In this document: piece after piece, positions 47,601-61,400 of the stretch
How positions within the stretch are numbered: the first letter of the stretch is position 1
Layout of the letters: each line of letters begins with the position of its first letter
Origin: Tamarix chinensis
Taxonomy: Eukaryota > Streptophyta > Magnoliopsida > Caryophyllales > Tamaricaceae
NCBI GenBank assembly: GCA_030549775.1
Contig: CM060177.1
Span: 94,298,236-94,362,235, forward strand
Direction: 5' to 3'
DNA length: 64,000 bases
Program-made: the position numbers and the translations under genes
The notes under the pieces: model-generated
What the model saw: the letters and a program-made list of their open reading frames with translations, nothing else
Database searches by the model: none
What the model was told of the DNA's origin: nothing

Positions 47601-50600
47601 CTTCCCCTCTCCTTCAGCCAGGCTTATCTGTCAAAGACAATTGAATCATCATTATTTGCTTTGATCTCATATGGGAAACCATTTTCCTTAAAGGTGTCAT
47701 ACCCTCTTATGTTAAGAAAGTTGTGAATTTCAGAATATTATTAGGTGTGTGCTTATGCTTTTTCATGGTGCTACCTAAAACCTTTCAACAAAGTCATTAG
47801 GCTAGCCATATTTTATCATGTTGTCATGAAATGCGTTACTGACTTGAAGTGTTACCCATGTTTCATCCAACACCTTCCCATTGTGCTACAATGAAACCTT
47901 ACTAGATTTGTTTGTTCTACCTCATTTTCTGAATACTAGATTTGAAGCACACATGGAGGTTCATGTTGGATCTATTGATGAGGAGGAGGACGAGCAGGGA
48001 ATTGCTCACATGATTGAACATGTTGCATTTCTTGGGAGTAAGAAGCGTGAAAAATTACTTGGTACAGGAGCTAGATCTAATGCTTATACTGATTTCCACC
48101 ACACCGTATTTCATGTCCATTCACCAACCAGCACAAAGGTTTGCTTCTTGAATGGCAGATTTGATACGATTAGAGTCGATCTCTTAGTTTGTCTGTTGAA
48201 TTCTTGTTTTGGAGTATAACTTTGCCATGTGTATTTCATGCCTTGTGCTACTGTCATCATTTTTCCAAAATAGATTCACGGATCTATCATTCGATAAAGG
48301 TCATTGTGTGGTGGAACCAGAGTATTTGGTGATTTGGGAGGTGGCAGATAATTCATTGATCAAAAGATTTAAGTAATTATGAAAGAGCTATTTAGAACAT
48401 ATATGGTCTGAAAATTTGAATTTTGTCCTCTTTATTATTGTTGTTGTTGTTACTATTTGTAGATCAAAGAGCTTCATGCAATTTAGATGCTCACACATGA
48501 GCTCTATGCACGTTGTGTGAAATCCCTTCATCAGCTATGTGTGAGTCGCACACAGAATTGTCTTTGCATAATCTTTGCACAATCTGTGGTGAGCTCATGA
48601 AGGAGCTCGGTGTGATTCGCACAAAAATTATGCATGAGCAGTGTTTGAATTGCATGAAGCTCTTTGATCTGCCAAAAATAGAGAACAAAAGTGAAAAATC
48701 TGGTGAAGTATGTGAGGTCAAGCATTCTTTCCAAATTGCAGTACCTATTAAGTATCACCTTGCATAATGGATAATCAGATACTTTCCCTTAACCAAAGAT
48801 AGGGGAAGGTGAAGGGAGGAGGGGTTGCGTTTTGGAAAAGAAACAATGAATATGAGAAGATAGCACATTCAATGGCTCTCTCTGACTAGATGATGTCTTT
48901 TTTTGGGCATATCTTATTATAAGCAGTTTTTTTGCCCCCAAATCTGTTGTTAACATGGATATTGATACTTTGCTGCCTTGCTGCATGTTAAATAATATAT
49001 TCCTGAATATCACACAAAAGCAACATGATATTGTTGCAACTTAAGACATGACAGAAATACTTTTAGGTTCTACAATATGACCTATTCTTTCCGATACGGG
49101 GGAGCAAAGTGGGGACATAGTAGTTGCAGATCCTGTTGAGGATCTACTGGAGACCTAAAAAAATGCAAGAAGATGGATACTCAACTGCTCACCACTATCA
49201 TAATGAACACTAAATATAAGACGCATGTATCCCACAGATCCTGCATGTTCGAAGGCCTTCCTTTCTACATATGAGTAGGAGGACGTGCTCATTTTGCTTC
49301 TGTTCTTTTGTTAAAATTTTTATCTCATGCGTATGGTTTCTTTAGCCTTATTCTATTGTGGGGATTGTGTATCACTCACATGCATGACTGTTGTTGGCTG
49401 CTTTCTACCAGGGCTCTGAAGGTGATCTGCTTCCGTTTGTTCTTGATGCATTAAATGAGGTACTGTTAAAATTTTAGCATGCCTAATATTGGGTAAAATT
49501 TTCAAGCTGTGTTTGGCTAATGGCTGAGACTTATCTTTGTTGTGATTCTTGAATTTTCTAGATAGCTTTCCATCCTAAATTTCTTACTTCCCGGGTTGAA
49601 AAAGAAAGAAGGGCAATATTGTCGGAACTCCAAATGATGAATACAATAGAGTATCGTGTTGATTGCCAGGTCTGAATATTTTCTGATACAGCCTTGTATT
49701 CTGAATCACTTGGGCGTTGTTTTTTGTAATTTGTAAGGATTCTCGATGTTGATGACTTTAATTTCCCATTGTTGTCACGAAGTGCAGCTGTTACAGCATC
49801 TGCATTCTGAAAACAAGCTGAGTCAAAGATTTCCAATTGGACTAGAGGAGCAAATTAAGAAGTGGGATGTTGATAAAATCCAGAAGTTCCATGAGCGTTG
49901 GTACTTCCCAGCAAATGCAACCCTGTACATAGTAGGGGACATTGATAACATCTCAAAGACAATGTATCAAATAGAGGTGTGTTGTAAGCTGATCTATCAA
50001 TCTGCTTAAGCGGTCTACCATTCACAAAAATGTTAAATCCTTCGCTGCCATGTTTGATTCATTCTATGGCTGCTTTCATGTTTGATTCTTAGGCTGTTTT
50101 TGGACAAATGGGCTTGGAGAATGAGACAGTCGCCTCTTCAACAACAACTCCAAATGCTTTTGGTGCAATGGCCAGTTTTTTTGTCCCTAAGCTCTCAGTT
50201 GGCCTAGGAGGAACTTCATCCCAGCAAAAGCCATCTGTGTCTGATCAAACAAAAATCTTTAAAAAGGAAAGGCATGCAGTTCGCCCTCCTGTCCAGCATA
50301 ACTGGTCTCTTCCTGGAAGTGGGAAGATTGCTGTGTCTCCTCAGATATTTCAGCATGAACTGCTTCAAAATTTCTCATTTAACATGTTTTGCAAGGTATG
50401 ATCTCAACCTTGAATTGGATTGTGCTTTTCGTTTCCTTTTCAGGCCTCCTTGCCACATGTTTCTTTCAGCGGTTATTGTCTTCTTGTCTGTTTTCTTTTT
50501 ATTTGTTTATTCCTGCTTTATTTCACGTGTTTCCTTTCAATTGGTTGAGCTTCTGAGAGGTTATTGCTACTGTTATAGGCTGAAGGCTTCAGCATAAATG

Positions 50601-53600
50601 CCACAAATTTCAGAAGCATTCCTTTGACACATCGTGATGATGCTTAATGTCCTTGTCCTGAAAATTTTTCAAATAGAATTGCAGTTAGAGCCTTTAGGAG
50701 CATTCCATTCTTAAGTTCAGAAGCCTCCTTGTGGAAGATGGTGCCTATTTCCATGTTGACATATGAGTCCTTTCATTTTATTTTACTATTCCTACTATAT
50801 GTAAAACGACTATTTTTAAAGCTGGAAGGTGGAAACTTGGGATGAAGCTGATAAGTAGCTAAGAATTCTTGGTGGTGTCATTTAAACTTATATATATTTT
50901 TTTATTATTTTCATTGTTCTTGGAGGATCTGGGGGATGCAAACTGTTTGTGATCCTGATATGTCTTCTGATATTGATGAGGTATTTAATTGTGGACTTTA
51001 ATCGGAAGTTATGCCACGATGAGGGTAGACTTGTGTACAGTTATTTGCCAAAGGAAAGAAAATGGTTATCCACTTCAATGGAATTAGGGGAATAGAACTA
51101 AAGTTCAAACTGTAGTTGCTGCTTGGTACTTAGTTCTGTGTTGAAGAGGTTATCAGGATCTTGTGTTCCATTGCTCAGCTGTTTGGCAAAGGGATTTCTG
51201 TCTTCTTTCCTTTTTCCTTCTTTTTTGTCATCACTTTTACTTCATCTCTTGTTTGATGCTGACTCTGTAATTTTTTTGCAGATTCCTGTCAATAAAGTTG
51301 TGACATATGGGGATTTGAGAAATGTACTGATGAAGAGGATAGTTTTATCTGCCTTGCACTTCAGGATTAATACAAGATACAAGGTGAGTATATGTTAACT
51401 TCTGGACATTTGTAGTTCTGCTATTGATCTTAGCATGGTGGCTTATAACTCCATATCTGCTTTCCTGCCTTTGAATCTGTGTTGAATTATCTAGCAATTA
51501 CTAGGTTATTGATTTTGGGCTCCTATTATCTAGCAATTAATAGATACTGTTATGTAGTAAGCCTGTCAAATTTCATGTGGCAGATAGTTTGCTAGCTGAC
51601 CATTTGGACCTGCCATCTAATTATAAGTTTCTCGATGGATCCAATTTCCGAGCTGATATTTCCCATGGATCAAGCAGGGTTTATTATTATTATTATTTTG
51701 TTCTTAGTGATATTTTTGTGTGTGCTTTTTTGGTAAAAAACTTTGTGATTCTGGTTGTAGCTCGTCTATTATAATACTTCTCGGTCCAATGCATCTGGTG
51801 ATCCAGTTATTTGATTCACATCTTTTCACTTCTGTGTGTTTAATTTAACAGAGTTCAGATCCACCATTTACAACCATTGAGTTAGATCACAGTGATTCTG
51901 GAAGAGAAGGCTGTACTGTAACCACTCTTACGGTAACTGCAGAGCCCAAAAATTGGCGAAGTGCAATAAAAGTTGCTGTCCATGAGGTTTGTAATCTTAG
52001 CTTTTTGTTTCTCAATGCCCTTATTATGAATTTTTATTTCTTTATTTTTATTTTTTTATGTTTTGTTTTATGTGGGATGGCATACTGTTTCTGGTTGCTT
52101 TCTTGCTATCTGTGGTGGAATGAATTTCTTCTTGTTTTTCTCCTGTGCTCATTTACTACTTGAAACACTTCGATTTTTCAAATTTCCCTGCATGTAAATG
52201 CATTTGCTTTTGTTGCAGGTTCGTAGGCTGAAAGAGTTTGGTGTTACAAAAGGTGAACTAGCTCGCTATCGCGATGCACTTTTGAAGGACAGTGAACATT
52301 TGGCTGCTATGATCGATAATGTGCCTTCCGTAGATAATTTAGATTTTATCATGGAAAGTGATGCATTGGGCCACAAAGTGATGGATCAACAGCAGGGGCA
52401 TGAGAGCTTGGTTGCTGTTGCTGGAGCTCTTACTCTTGAAGAAGTACTGTTCTGATCACAGAAAATCGTTACTTTTGCATGATGCTGTGTTTTCTTGCCT
52501 TGAAAATTAATCCATACACGTTCAGAGACACATTTCCATAATTATATCAGCATTAAAAATACATTATGATTAGTTTATGTTATTACATGAAACTGTGAAT
52601 GAAAGGGCTGTAGTCCATGTTCCTTGCGGTTGACTAATTGGAAAATTCTCCAGTCCTGTCTTGTAATGAGCTTTCCTTCTAGAGAAGTCTGCTAATAATT
52701 ATTACAGGATTGAAAATTTACTAATTTCAAACTGTAGCTCAAATATCCTGTAAACTTTTCTGCAAATTGTTGGTGTTTTTTCAACTTGAATCTGCTTTCT
52801 GTTGAATCAACGTGCAATCAAGTTGCAGATGTCTAGTTTTCTGTTTTTCATGCTGTCGATTGTATATGTTATCCTTAAATATACTTACAAGCAGACTGGC
52901 TGTTTATCTATGTTCGGCTCTAGGTAAACTCTATTGCTGCTGAACTTCTGGAGTTCATCTCTGATTTTGGAAAGCCAACTGCTCCTGCTCCTGCAGCAAT
53001 TGTTGCATGTGTCCCGGCAAGGGTGCATGTAGATAGTGTTGGTGAAAGTAAGTTTGAAATATTACCGGGCGAGATTTCAGCAGCAATAATGGCGGGCTTG
53101 GAGGAGCCCATAGAGCCTGAACCAGAGGTGCTCATATAAAAATTGGTTCATGTTTTCTTTATTATTTTACTGCTCAGTCATGTCTATTTTTTGGTTTGAA
53201 TATCATATTGGATTTGTCCTCCACAGCTTGAGGTGCCAAAAGATTTGGTAAAATCATCACAACTTCGGGAATTGAAACTGCAACGGAGGCCGTCATTTGT
53301 ACCTCTGGATTCAGATCCACAGGTTGTGAAACTTTTTGACAAGGAGACAGGGATCACTCAATGCCGGCTTTCAAACGGAATTCCTGTGAATTACAAGGCA
53401 ATAATTATTCTGTTTATCTTTTATACTACAAGACTGACTTTTCCATTGTTATGTTACTGTTGCTGAGCCTTCTTCTTTGAGAATACCTTTTTCTGAATTG
53501 GTTGTAATGTTTTGCTGTCGCTCCATCTCCTGTTCAAATATATAGGAAGATGGCAGTGGAAGGTAGAATAATGTATTAAACTGGGTCACACTGGCTGTCA

Positions 53601-56600
53601 CCGAATTTATGGAAAAAGGAAAAGAAAGTGAAGCCTGTTTTTGTAACTTGCAACTTTCAGTTTGATGTTGGGACTATTAAGGTTTATTCTTTTCAGATAA
53701 AACTGATATATAATGTAGGAATTCCATGTGAAGAACAAACTCTGTCACTTGAAACCCCTTTAAATTGAGCAGCATATATTCAGTGGTTTACTTCATACCA
53801 TTTCTGAGATTCTAAATTCTAATACCTATGCTGTTAAGCTTGCTCTTCTGATTCTCACCTCAAACTTTGGTGATTTTATTTGTAATTTATTTATGACAAC
53901 ATAGATCTCAAGCAGTGAAAACCAGAGTGGCGTCATGCGGCTTATAGTTGGTGGTGGACGAGCAGCTGAGAGTTTGGAAGCAAGTGGAGCCGTAGTTGTG
54001 GGAGTTCGGACCCTAAGTGAAGGTGGCCGTGTTGGCAACTTCTCCAGGGAACAGGTGAGTATCAATTTCACCTTGATATTATCTCTGGGTGGCAGGCATT
54101 TTGTTGAAAATGAGGTAAAAAACGTGAAAATATATACGTGCATTTGTGAGATCATAACTTGGCAATTTAGCATAGCATATCTATGTAGGATAGGCATGGA
54201 AAAACAAAGCAAAGATAAATTCTGACTTAATTGCCACATTTCTTGATATACAAATGAAGTTATGACTTCCAATACAGGGTGCATCAGTGCAACTTTGTAT
54301 CAATTGGTGGTGGACATCAATAAACATGATTACTGTATTCAGCAATAACAGCATTGATGAGAACCATGACTTTTAAACAGCTAATAGATTAGAACCAAGC
54401 TTTATTTTTTCTTGTGTCCAAACAAAAACTAGATATGTTTTATTCCTGAAAACTTTCCACCTAAGTGAATTTTATTCCTTACACACTCATCACACTCTCA
54501 CACAATTGGATTGAGCCATTTGAATAATTTGACCCTCTAGAGTTTTCTTAAATCTGGGTTTATGATGCTTGAACATAGACCCAATTTGAAGTTTTGTTGT
54601 GAATGTGCAGCATTGTGTTATGTTTGGTTCTCACCTATTTGTGTTGCATTTGGATTCGATATCCCATTGTTTTATGCTAATATTTGAAGATGAATCTGCA
54701 GGTGGAACTTTTCTGTGTAAATCATCTCATTAATTGCTCTCTAGAATCCACAGAAGAATTTATTTGTATGGAGTTCCGGTTTACTTTAAGAGATAATGGG
54801 ATGCGTGCAGCATTTCAATTGCTACATATGGTACTTGAGGTAAGGTTTTGCCCTAGCTGTTCTTGTCTTTGCTTCTTTTTTAGGCTGTGTGGATCTGTCT
54901 ATTGTTGATTGTCATGATGCTCATCTGGTATTGATGAAGTGGCTAATTAGAAAAAGTGATTATATAAGGTAATCACTTATTTTGAAAACTTTGTAAAAAG
55001 CTTCCAAAATAAGTGATTACTTTATATATTCACTTTTTTTAATTAGCCTCAAACAAGCTAGTAAATGTTAGTAGGGGTGTTTAAAAGGATTGTCATTGTT
55101 TAATCCAACTCCTAATATCTTAACCCATGTAACTTATGCGATCCATGATCTAACCCATGGCGGGTTTGGGTAAATGATTAATAATTTTTAGCCCTTCCCC
55201 ATTATAACTGATGGATTAGATGGGCTGACCATGGGTAAACAAACAAACAAACCTATCACCACCTTTACCTAGAGGAGGCAATTGGATCGAGCCGTTTGGG
55301 TTAGGTTATTTACATATCATTTTTTCTTTGTGGGGTTGGTTGTGGGTTGGTCTGGGCCGTGTCATTTTTGGTTTGTGTTGTTTTGAGCTAGTTTATTAGT
55401 CAGGTTGGTTTTGAATCTTTACAGATTTGGGTCATATTGGGTTAATTTGTTGGGTCGGGTTAAGTTTGGTTTAATGGGTTGGGTTAGGTTTTGACCTAGC
55501 TAGCTTGCGTTTAGGTAATTTCAGGATCAGACAAAATCAAGTTTTGTCTTGGTGAGCATGGGTGACATTGGGTCTTAGTCGGTTTGGATAGAGTCAGAGT
55601 TCGGTTGGACTTGGCTAGGGTGGTGCCGAACAAAGTCTCTTTAGGGTAGGACAGGGTTGGGCGGAATCGATTGGGTTCAAGGAGGCCCAAAAAAAAAATG
55701 TTCTGTCTGAGGTTCGGTTAAAATGGGGTTGTGGTGGTGATGATTTTGGTATAGTATAGGTAATATTCACTAACCCATGGCAGCTCATGGCAACTTGTGA
55801 ACTAATCCATCTTAGTTTGTAACCTACTGTGGGTTAATCCATATGAATTTTTGTAAAATACTAACCCAATCCATTTAACTCATAAACCTATTGTCATGGG
55901 TTGGGTTATGTAAGCCATGACTAACCCAATCTATTGTACACCCTTAATTGTTAGGTATGATTTATCAACTGTGCCAAGGTAAAGTATGTCTATGGATTGC
56001 TATTGTATGGAAAGGAATGTAATTATGCTGTATTCTTGAGGGCTTCAGTAGGGGTGTTCAAATGGGTTGTCATGTTTTAATCCAACCTATAATATCTTAA
56101 CTCATGTAACCCATGGTCTAATTCGTGGCGGCTTAGACTAAATGATTAATAATTTTCAACCCAACCTATCATAACTCATGTTGGGTTGGAGTAAATGATT
56201 AATAATTTTCAATCCAACCTATTATAATTCATAGGTTAGACGGGATGACTATGGGTTACCGTGGATTGATAAACAAACTTATCACTATCTCTACCTAGAG
56301 GTGACAATTGGATTGGGTGGTTTGGGTTGGGTCAAGCAATAAAATCGCGGTCGTGGTTGCGGTATTGTGGAATCAGAGCGTTGCAAACGATGAATTAGGT
56401 GTTGCGGTCATCACGACGTAATTTTTTGTTTTTATTTCACCATATACTCTAATTCTTATTTATTAATCATTTGAATATAAATATTCAATAAATGAATGAT
56501 TCATATTATATTAGAAGTATTTAAGTGATCCATTATATGTTAAATTGTCCTAATAATCTTGAATTTATCTTAGACTAAAAAAATACATGTTATTTGATGG

Positions 56601-58381
56601 TACATGTGAAGGTAATAAATAACAATACTTTATTATAATTCAATATTTTCTTGTTCCAAGATATATATATATAGTAAATGAATAAGAAGAAATTATAATG
56701 CATGTTTTTTTAGTAGATTTAAGAATTATCAATAAATCGTCGATTTATTGTTGACGATAATGATTTATTAACGATTTATTAGTTGATAAAATATGAAAAT
56801 TTAAAACCATAGCGGCACCGTTATTTAATTGTGTGGGTTGGATTATTTACTTATTATTTTTCCTTTGCAGGGTCGGTTGTAGGTCGGGCTGGGCTATGTT
56901 ATTTTGGGTCCGGGTCGTTTTGAGTTATTGATCAGGTCGGTTTTGGGTCATTATAGATTCGGATTGTATTGTGTCGAGTTCGGGTTATTTTAGGTTAATG
57001 GGTTAGGTTAGGTTTTGGCCGAGCTAGCTCAGGTTCTGGTAATTTCAGAATTGGATGGAATCAGATTGGGTCACGGTAGGTCTAGGTGATGTTGGATCTT
57101 AATAGGGCGAGCTCAGGTGGAGTTGGGTCAAAGTGGGTTGGAGTTGAGTTGGACCTGGCCAAGGTGAGGCCGAGCAAAGTCTGTTTAGGGTAAGACAAAG
57201 TTGGGCAGGGTTGGTTGGGTTGAGGGAGGTTTGAATAAAAAACGGTCTGTACGGGGTCTAATTAAAATGGAGTTGTGGACCTTGGAGTGGTGATGATTTT
57301 GGTATAGCAGATGTATTATTCACTAATCCACGGTAATATATGACAACTTGTGGGCTAACCCATACTAACCCATTTTAGTTTGTAATCTATTGTTGGTTAA
57401 TCCATGTGAACTTTTATAAAATACTAACCCAACCCATCTAACCCATAAATCCATTTTTATAGGTTGGGTTATATAAGCCATGGCTTATCCGATCCATTAA
57501 AAACCTATTTTCAGGCCCTTAGTGTGCCAACCTCTTAATGGACAAATAAAAAGAAAACTGAAATTGGGAGACATGGAAGATCAAGTCAATGGCAAACTGA
57601 AAGCGAAGAGTCCTGTTTATTGGAGCTTTCTATAGTGACTGATATTCAATTACTTGGAGGGACATGCTTGGCATGGGGGTGATGGAAGGATGCTTTTACA
57701 GGATTATAAGATCTCTTCTCCTAACATGTTTGGATTGCACTTCATAGAAAACAGGACAAGATTACTACCCACCATATGGCTGAGATGTTATATTCCCCTA
57801 CCACATGGAGTTAAACTTTCTGGACTAATAAAAAAAGGGGAACTCATAGCACTACCGTCATAGTTGAAAAAAGGTCGGAAAGAACCATTCATTCTTTGCA
57901 GTCCTTTTTTTAGTACCCTTTTGCTTTTTCTTGTTCTCTTGGTAAATTATATACCCCATACTAAACATGGGGAAAAAGCACCCTTTTGTGCCAAAAATGA
58001 AGAAAGGAAAAAGACTCTCACCCTAATTTTTCCTCTCCTATCTATTTACTCCTTTTCTAATTGCCTTTATCTATGTCCCTTATGCCAAGTATGACCTAGA
58101 TGATGTAGGCTCTTTGCACCATTTATTGTCTCTCGAGCAATACTTGTTGACTTAGCACTCTAGAATGGACCTTGGTACAAAGCTTCATGTCAAATACCTT
58201 GCATGTTCAACAATGATGGTATGCTGTTTTCCCACATGTCTGACATGCCTATGGCTTTGGCTATATTTGTAGATTAAAAGTTTAGAACTGCTGTTTTGGG
58301 ACGTTGGTACACTGTTACATGTGTTGTTCTGAATTTGTGTCCAAACCATGTGTTATGTGATCTGAATTAAATTTTTAATGA

Positions 58382-58414
<33 letters not shown>

Positions 58415-61400
58415 TTACTATTATTAGTATAACTACTATGGTTATCATTACTATCATTATTATTGACATTTTGTTGATATGATCCAATAAGTTTTGAAAA
58501 TAAGATGAGGACAGACCCTATTGCACCATCTGGCAAGGATTGAAGCACGTTGGCCTTTACTGCCTCTACTTTCTTTTTTGTTGATGTTCTTGATTTATTA
58601 TGGAATCTTGGATGATGTCCTGTATGTTTGAGAAGTATGCATATTTCAGACTTGTCAAAATGTAAAATGTTATATTCATGCAACAGTTTAGCCCTGGAAG
58701 AATGTTATTGATGCGTTCGTTTTTTCAGTTATTTTATTTATAAATGTTGCTATGCATGAAAGTTAGTTACAACTGCAGACTCAACCAAACCTGAATGCAG
58801 TCACACGATCAGTAAAATTTTATTTTCTCACACATCGGTAAGGATACCGGGGCAATACTGAGTTTTTTAACCTTTGTTATTCTATTGCTTATGCAGCATA
58901 GTGTCTGGTTGGATGATGCGTTTGATAGAGCAAGACAGTTGTACTTGACTTATTATCGGTCTATTCCCAAAAGCTTGGAGCGGTCCACTGCTCACAGGCT
59001 TATGTTGGCTATGTTGAATGGAGATGAGAGGTTTGTTGAGCCTACACCACAATCATTGCAGAACTTAACTCTGCAGTCAGTAAAGGATGCTGTAATGGCT
59101 CAGTTTGTTGGATCAAATATGGAGGTATAAACTTACACTGATATTTGTAAATTCTTACTTCATTTCTATTTGGTGTGGTCCATTACATTTTAGCAAAGCT
59201 CAGAACTATTTTCATTGACATATTATGAAACAAATAAAATCTATATGGATACATGTCTGAAAAGGTTGATATATATCATTTTGTTTCAGCATATTAAGTT
59301 ACCAGACGGCCTTTTTGTTGGAGTTTTCTGCACTTTAAATGAATCTCTAGCTTTTTTCACAATTTAGGTCAGTATTGTTGGAGACTTCTCTGAGGAGGAG
59401 ATTGAATCTTGCATTCTTGATTACCTCGGCACTGTTAGAGCAACACGTGGTGTTGAGAAACAAGTAGTAAATATCCCAATTACATTTCGACCATCACCAT
59501 CCAGTTTGCAGTTTCAGCAGGTAACTAGATGAGTTATGTCCAGCTGGAATAATCTTTGAGACGTGCTTGTATATTTATGCTGAGCTGATTGGTAATACAT
59601 GGAATGGGATTGCCAAAATTTCTATTACTCTTATAGGTTTTCCTGAAAGACACTGATGAGAGAGCTTGTGCTTATATTGCTGGACCTGCACCGAATAGAT
59701 GGGGCTTGACTGTAGATGGCAATGACCTCTTTGAGTCGGTGGTCATAAGTTCTGCTGACAATGGTAAGTTGTCATTAATTATGTTGATAAAGGTGGAAAC
59801 TTAATGAAAGTTCAACAGATATACCAGCTAGAGCGGGATGGGGCAGCTGTCCCTGACAAATTTAAATGGGATTATTGAGGCTGCATACGTCATGACCTCG
59901 GGTAGTTGTTGTTGGGGGATTAGTGAATGAATAAGCTTTAATTGTTGCTGAGCATTTGGGGTCAAACAATAATGATGTCTCAGGCACGGTATAGTTTGAC
60001 ATGATGAGAGGCTTCCCACCACCCCTTTTTTAAATCTCAATTTGTTTTATCTTCTTTGACTTTCTTGAAGATGGGCGACTGCCAGAGATAGCTGTGTAAG
60101 CAAACCCCCTGTGTTCAATAAATCCTTGTACCATCAACCTATGAAATAATTTGGTTTCCGAATGTTGAATGTACATGACAGAACTGGATAACTTTTTACA
60201 GATGTTGAATCAAATTTGACACTGAAGGCTGAGGAGAGCAACAATGGTCCAGCGAACCAGCAGAGCAAAATTCGTGGTCATCCACTTTTCTTTGGTATCA
60301 CTATGGGGCTTTTGGCGGAGATAATAAATTCTAGGTAAGGATGCCATTTGATTCTGTATTAATTTTTTTGTCATGCATAGTTCATAATTTTTCTGCTTTC
60401 ATTATGCTGGACTAGCTTATCCAAGAGAGGTAAAAACCAAAAGAAGTCGGAAAGAAAATTCTTTTGTTCTTTTTGCTATGTCTATAGGCCATATGTTTTA
60501 CTGGTTAGTAGGTTACTATTTAGCTGATATGATCCTTGTCCTAGCTGATGTCATCTTGAAACCTGAAATGTGCTGGTCTTTGCTCAGGCCTCTGCCCTGG
60601 TGTTCTGGGGTGCTTGATTCATATTCATCCTTACTATTTGAACTTCGGTTCTCATATTAGTTATGACATGACCATTACTGTTCTGTCGTTAATAACAGAC
60701 AATTTTTCTTTATTTATTGATCTCCTCTCACTCTGGATTTCATTGTGCGATTTTTTTACTCCTTAATTAAATGTTTCTCCTGTCTGTAAGTTGGGTTTGT
60801 GGTTGAACGAAGCAAAGTTTCTGACCCTTGCGATTACATTTTTCTGTACCTCATGACATAAAAACTGAAAAACATCCATTTCATTGAACTTGGGACAGTT
60901 GATATGATGTCACTGTTCATACATTCATTTTATCTCAATCCTAATCATTTAAAATGTTTCAATTTTGTGCAGACTTTTTACGACTGTGAGGGATTCACTG
61001 GGCTTGACATATGATGTTTCTTTTGAATTGAACTTATTTGATAAACTAAATTTTGGGTGGTATGTGGTGTCTGTTACATCAACTCCGGGCAAGGTACAGA
61101 CTGAAGCTTGTGAGCCTTTATTCACATGGCATTCTTTGCCTGTAGTCCTAATGAAACATACTTGCAGGTGCATAAAGCTGTTGATGCGTGCAAGAATGTG
61201 CTGAGAGGTTTGCACGGCAACAGAATAGCACAGAGGGAGTTGGACAGGGTCAGCCATTCGACTAGCAGAATATTTTATTATTATTTTCTAATATGGATAT
61301 TAGCAGCATATTTTATTATTATTTTCTGATATTGATATTAGTACCTTATTTTATTATTATTTGCTGATATTAGCAGAATGCTAGTATTAAAGAAGTTATT

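Larger units (their letters stand above)
54840..58896 (+). other. SPP intron 15 (4.1 kb), enlarged by several small transposons
   Basis: Donor GAG|GTAAGG, acceptor TTATGCAG|CAT. It contains a 108-bp foldback (54941-55048), two related hAT-like elements (55072-55946, 56049-57507), an insert within the second, and a (TTA)n run. Of the remainder, 57520-58370 and 58430-58896 show nothing recognisable. Confidence 0.85.
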
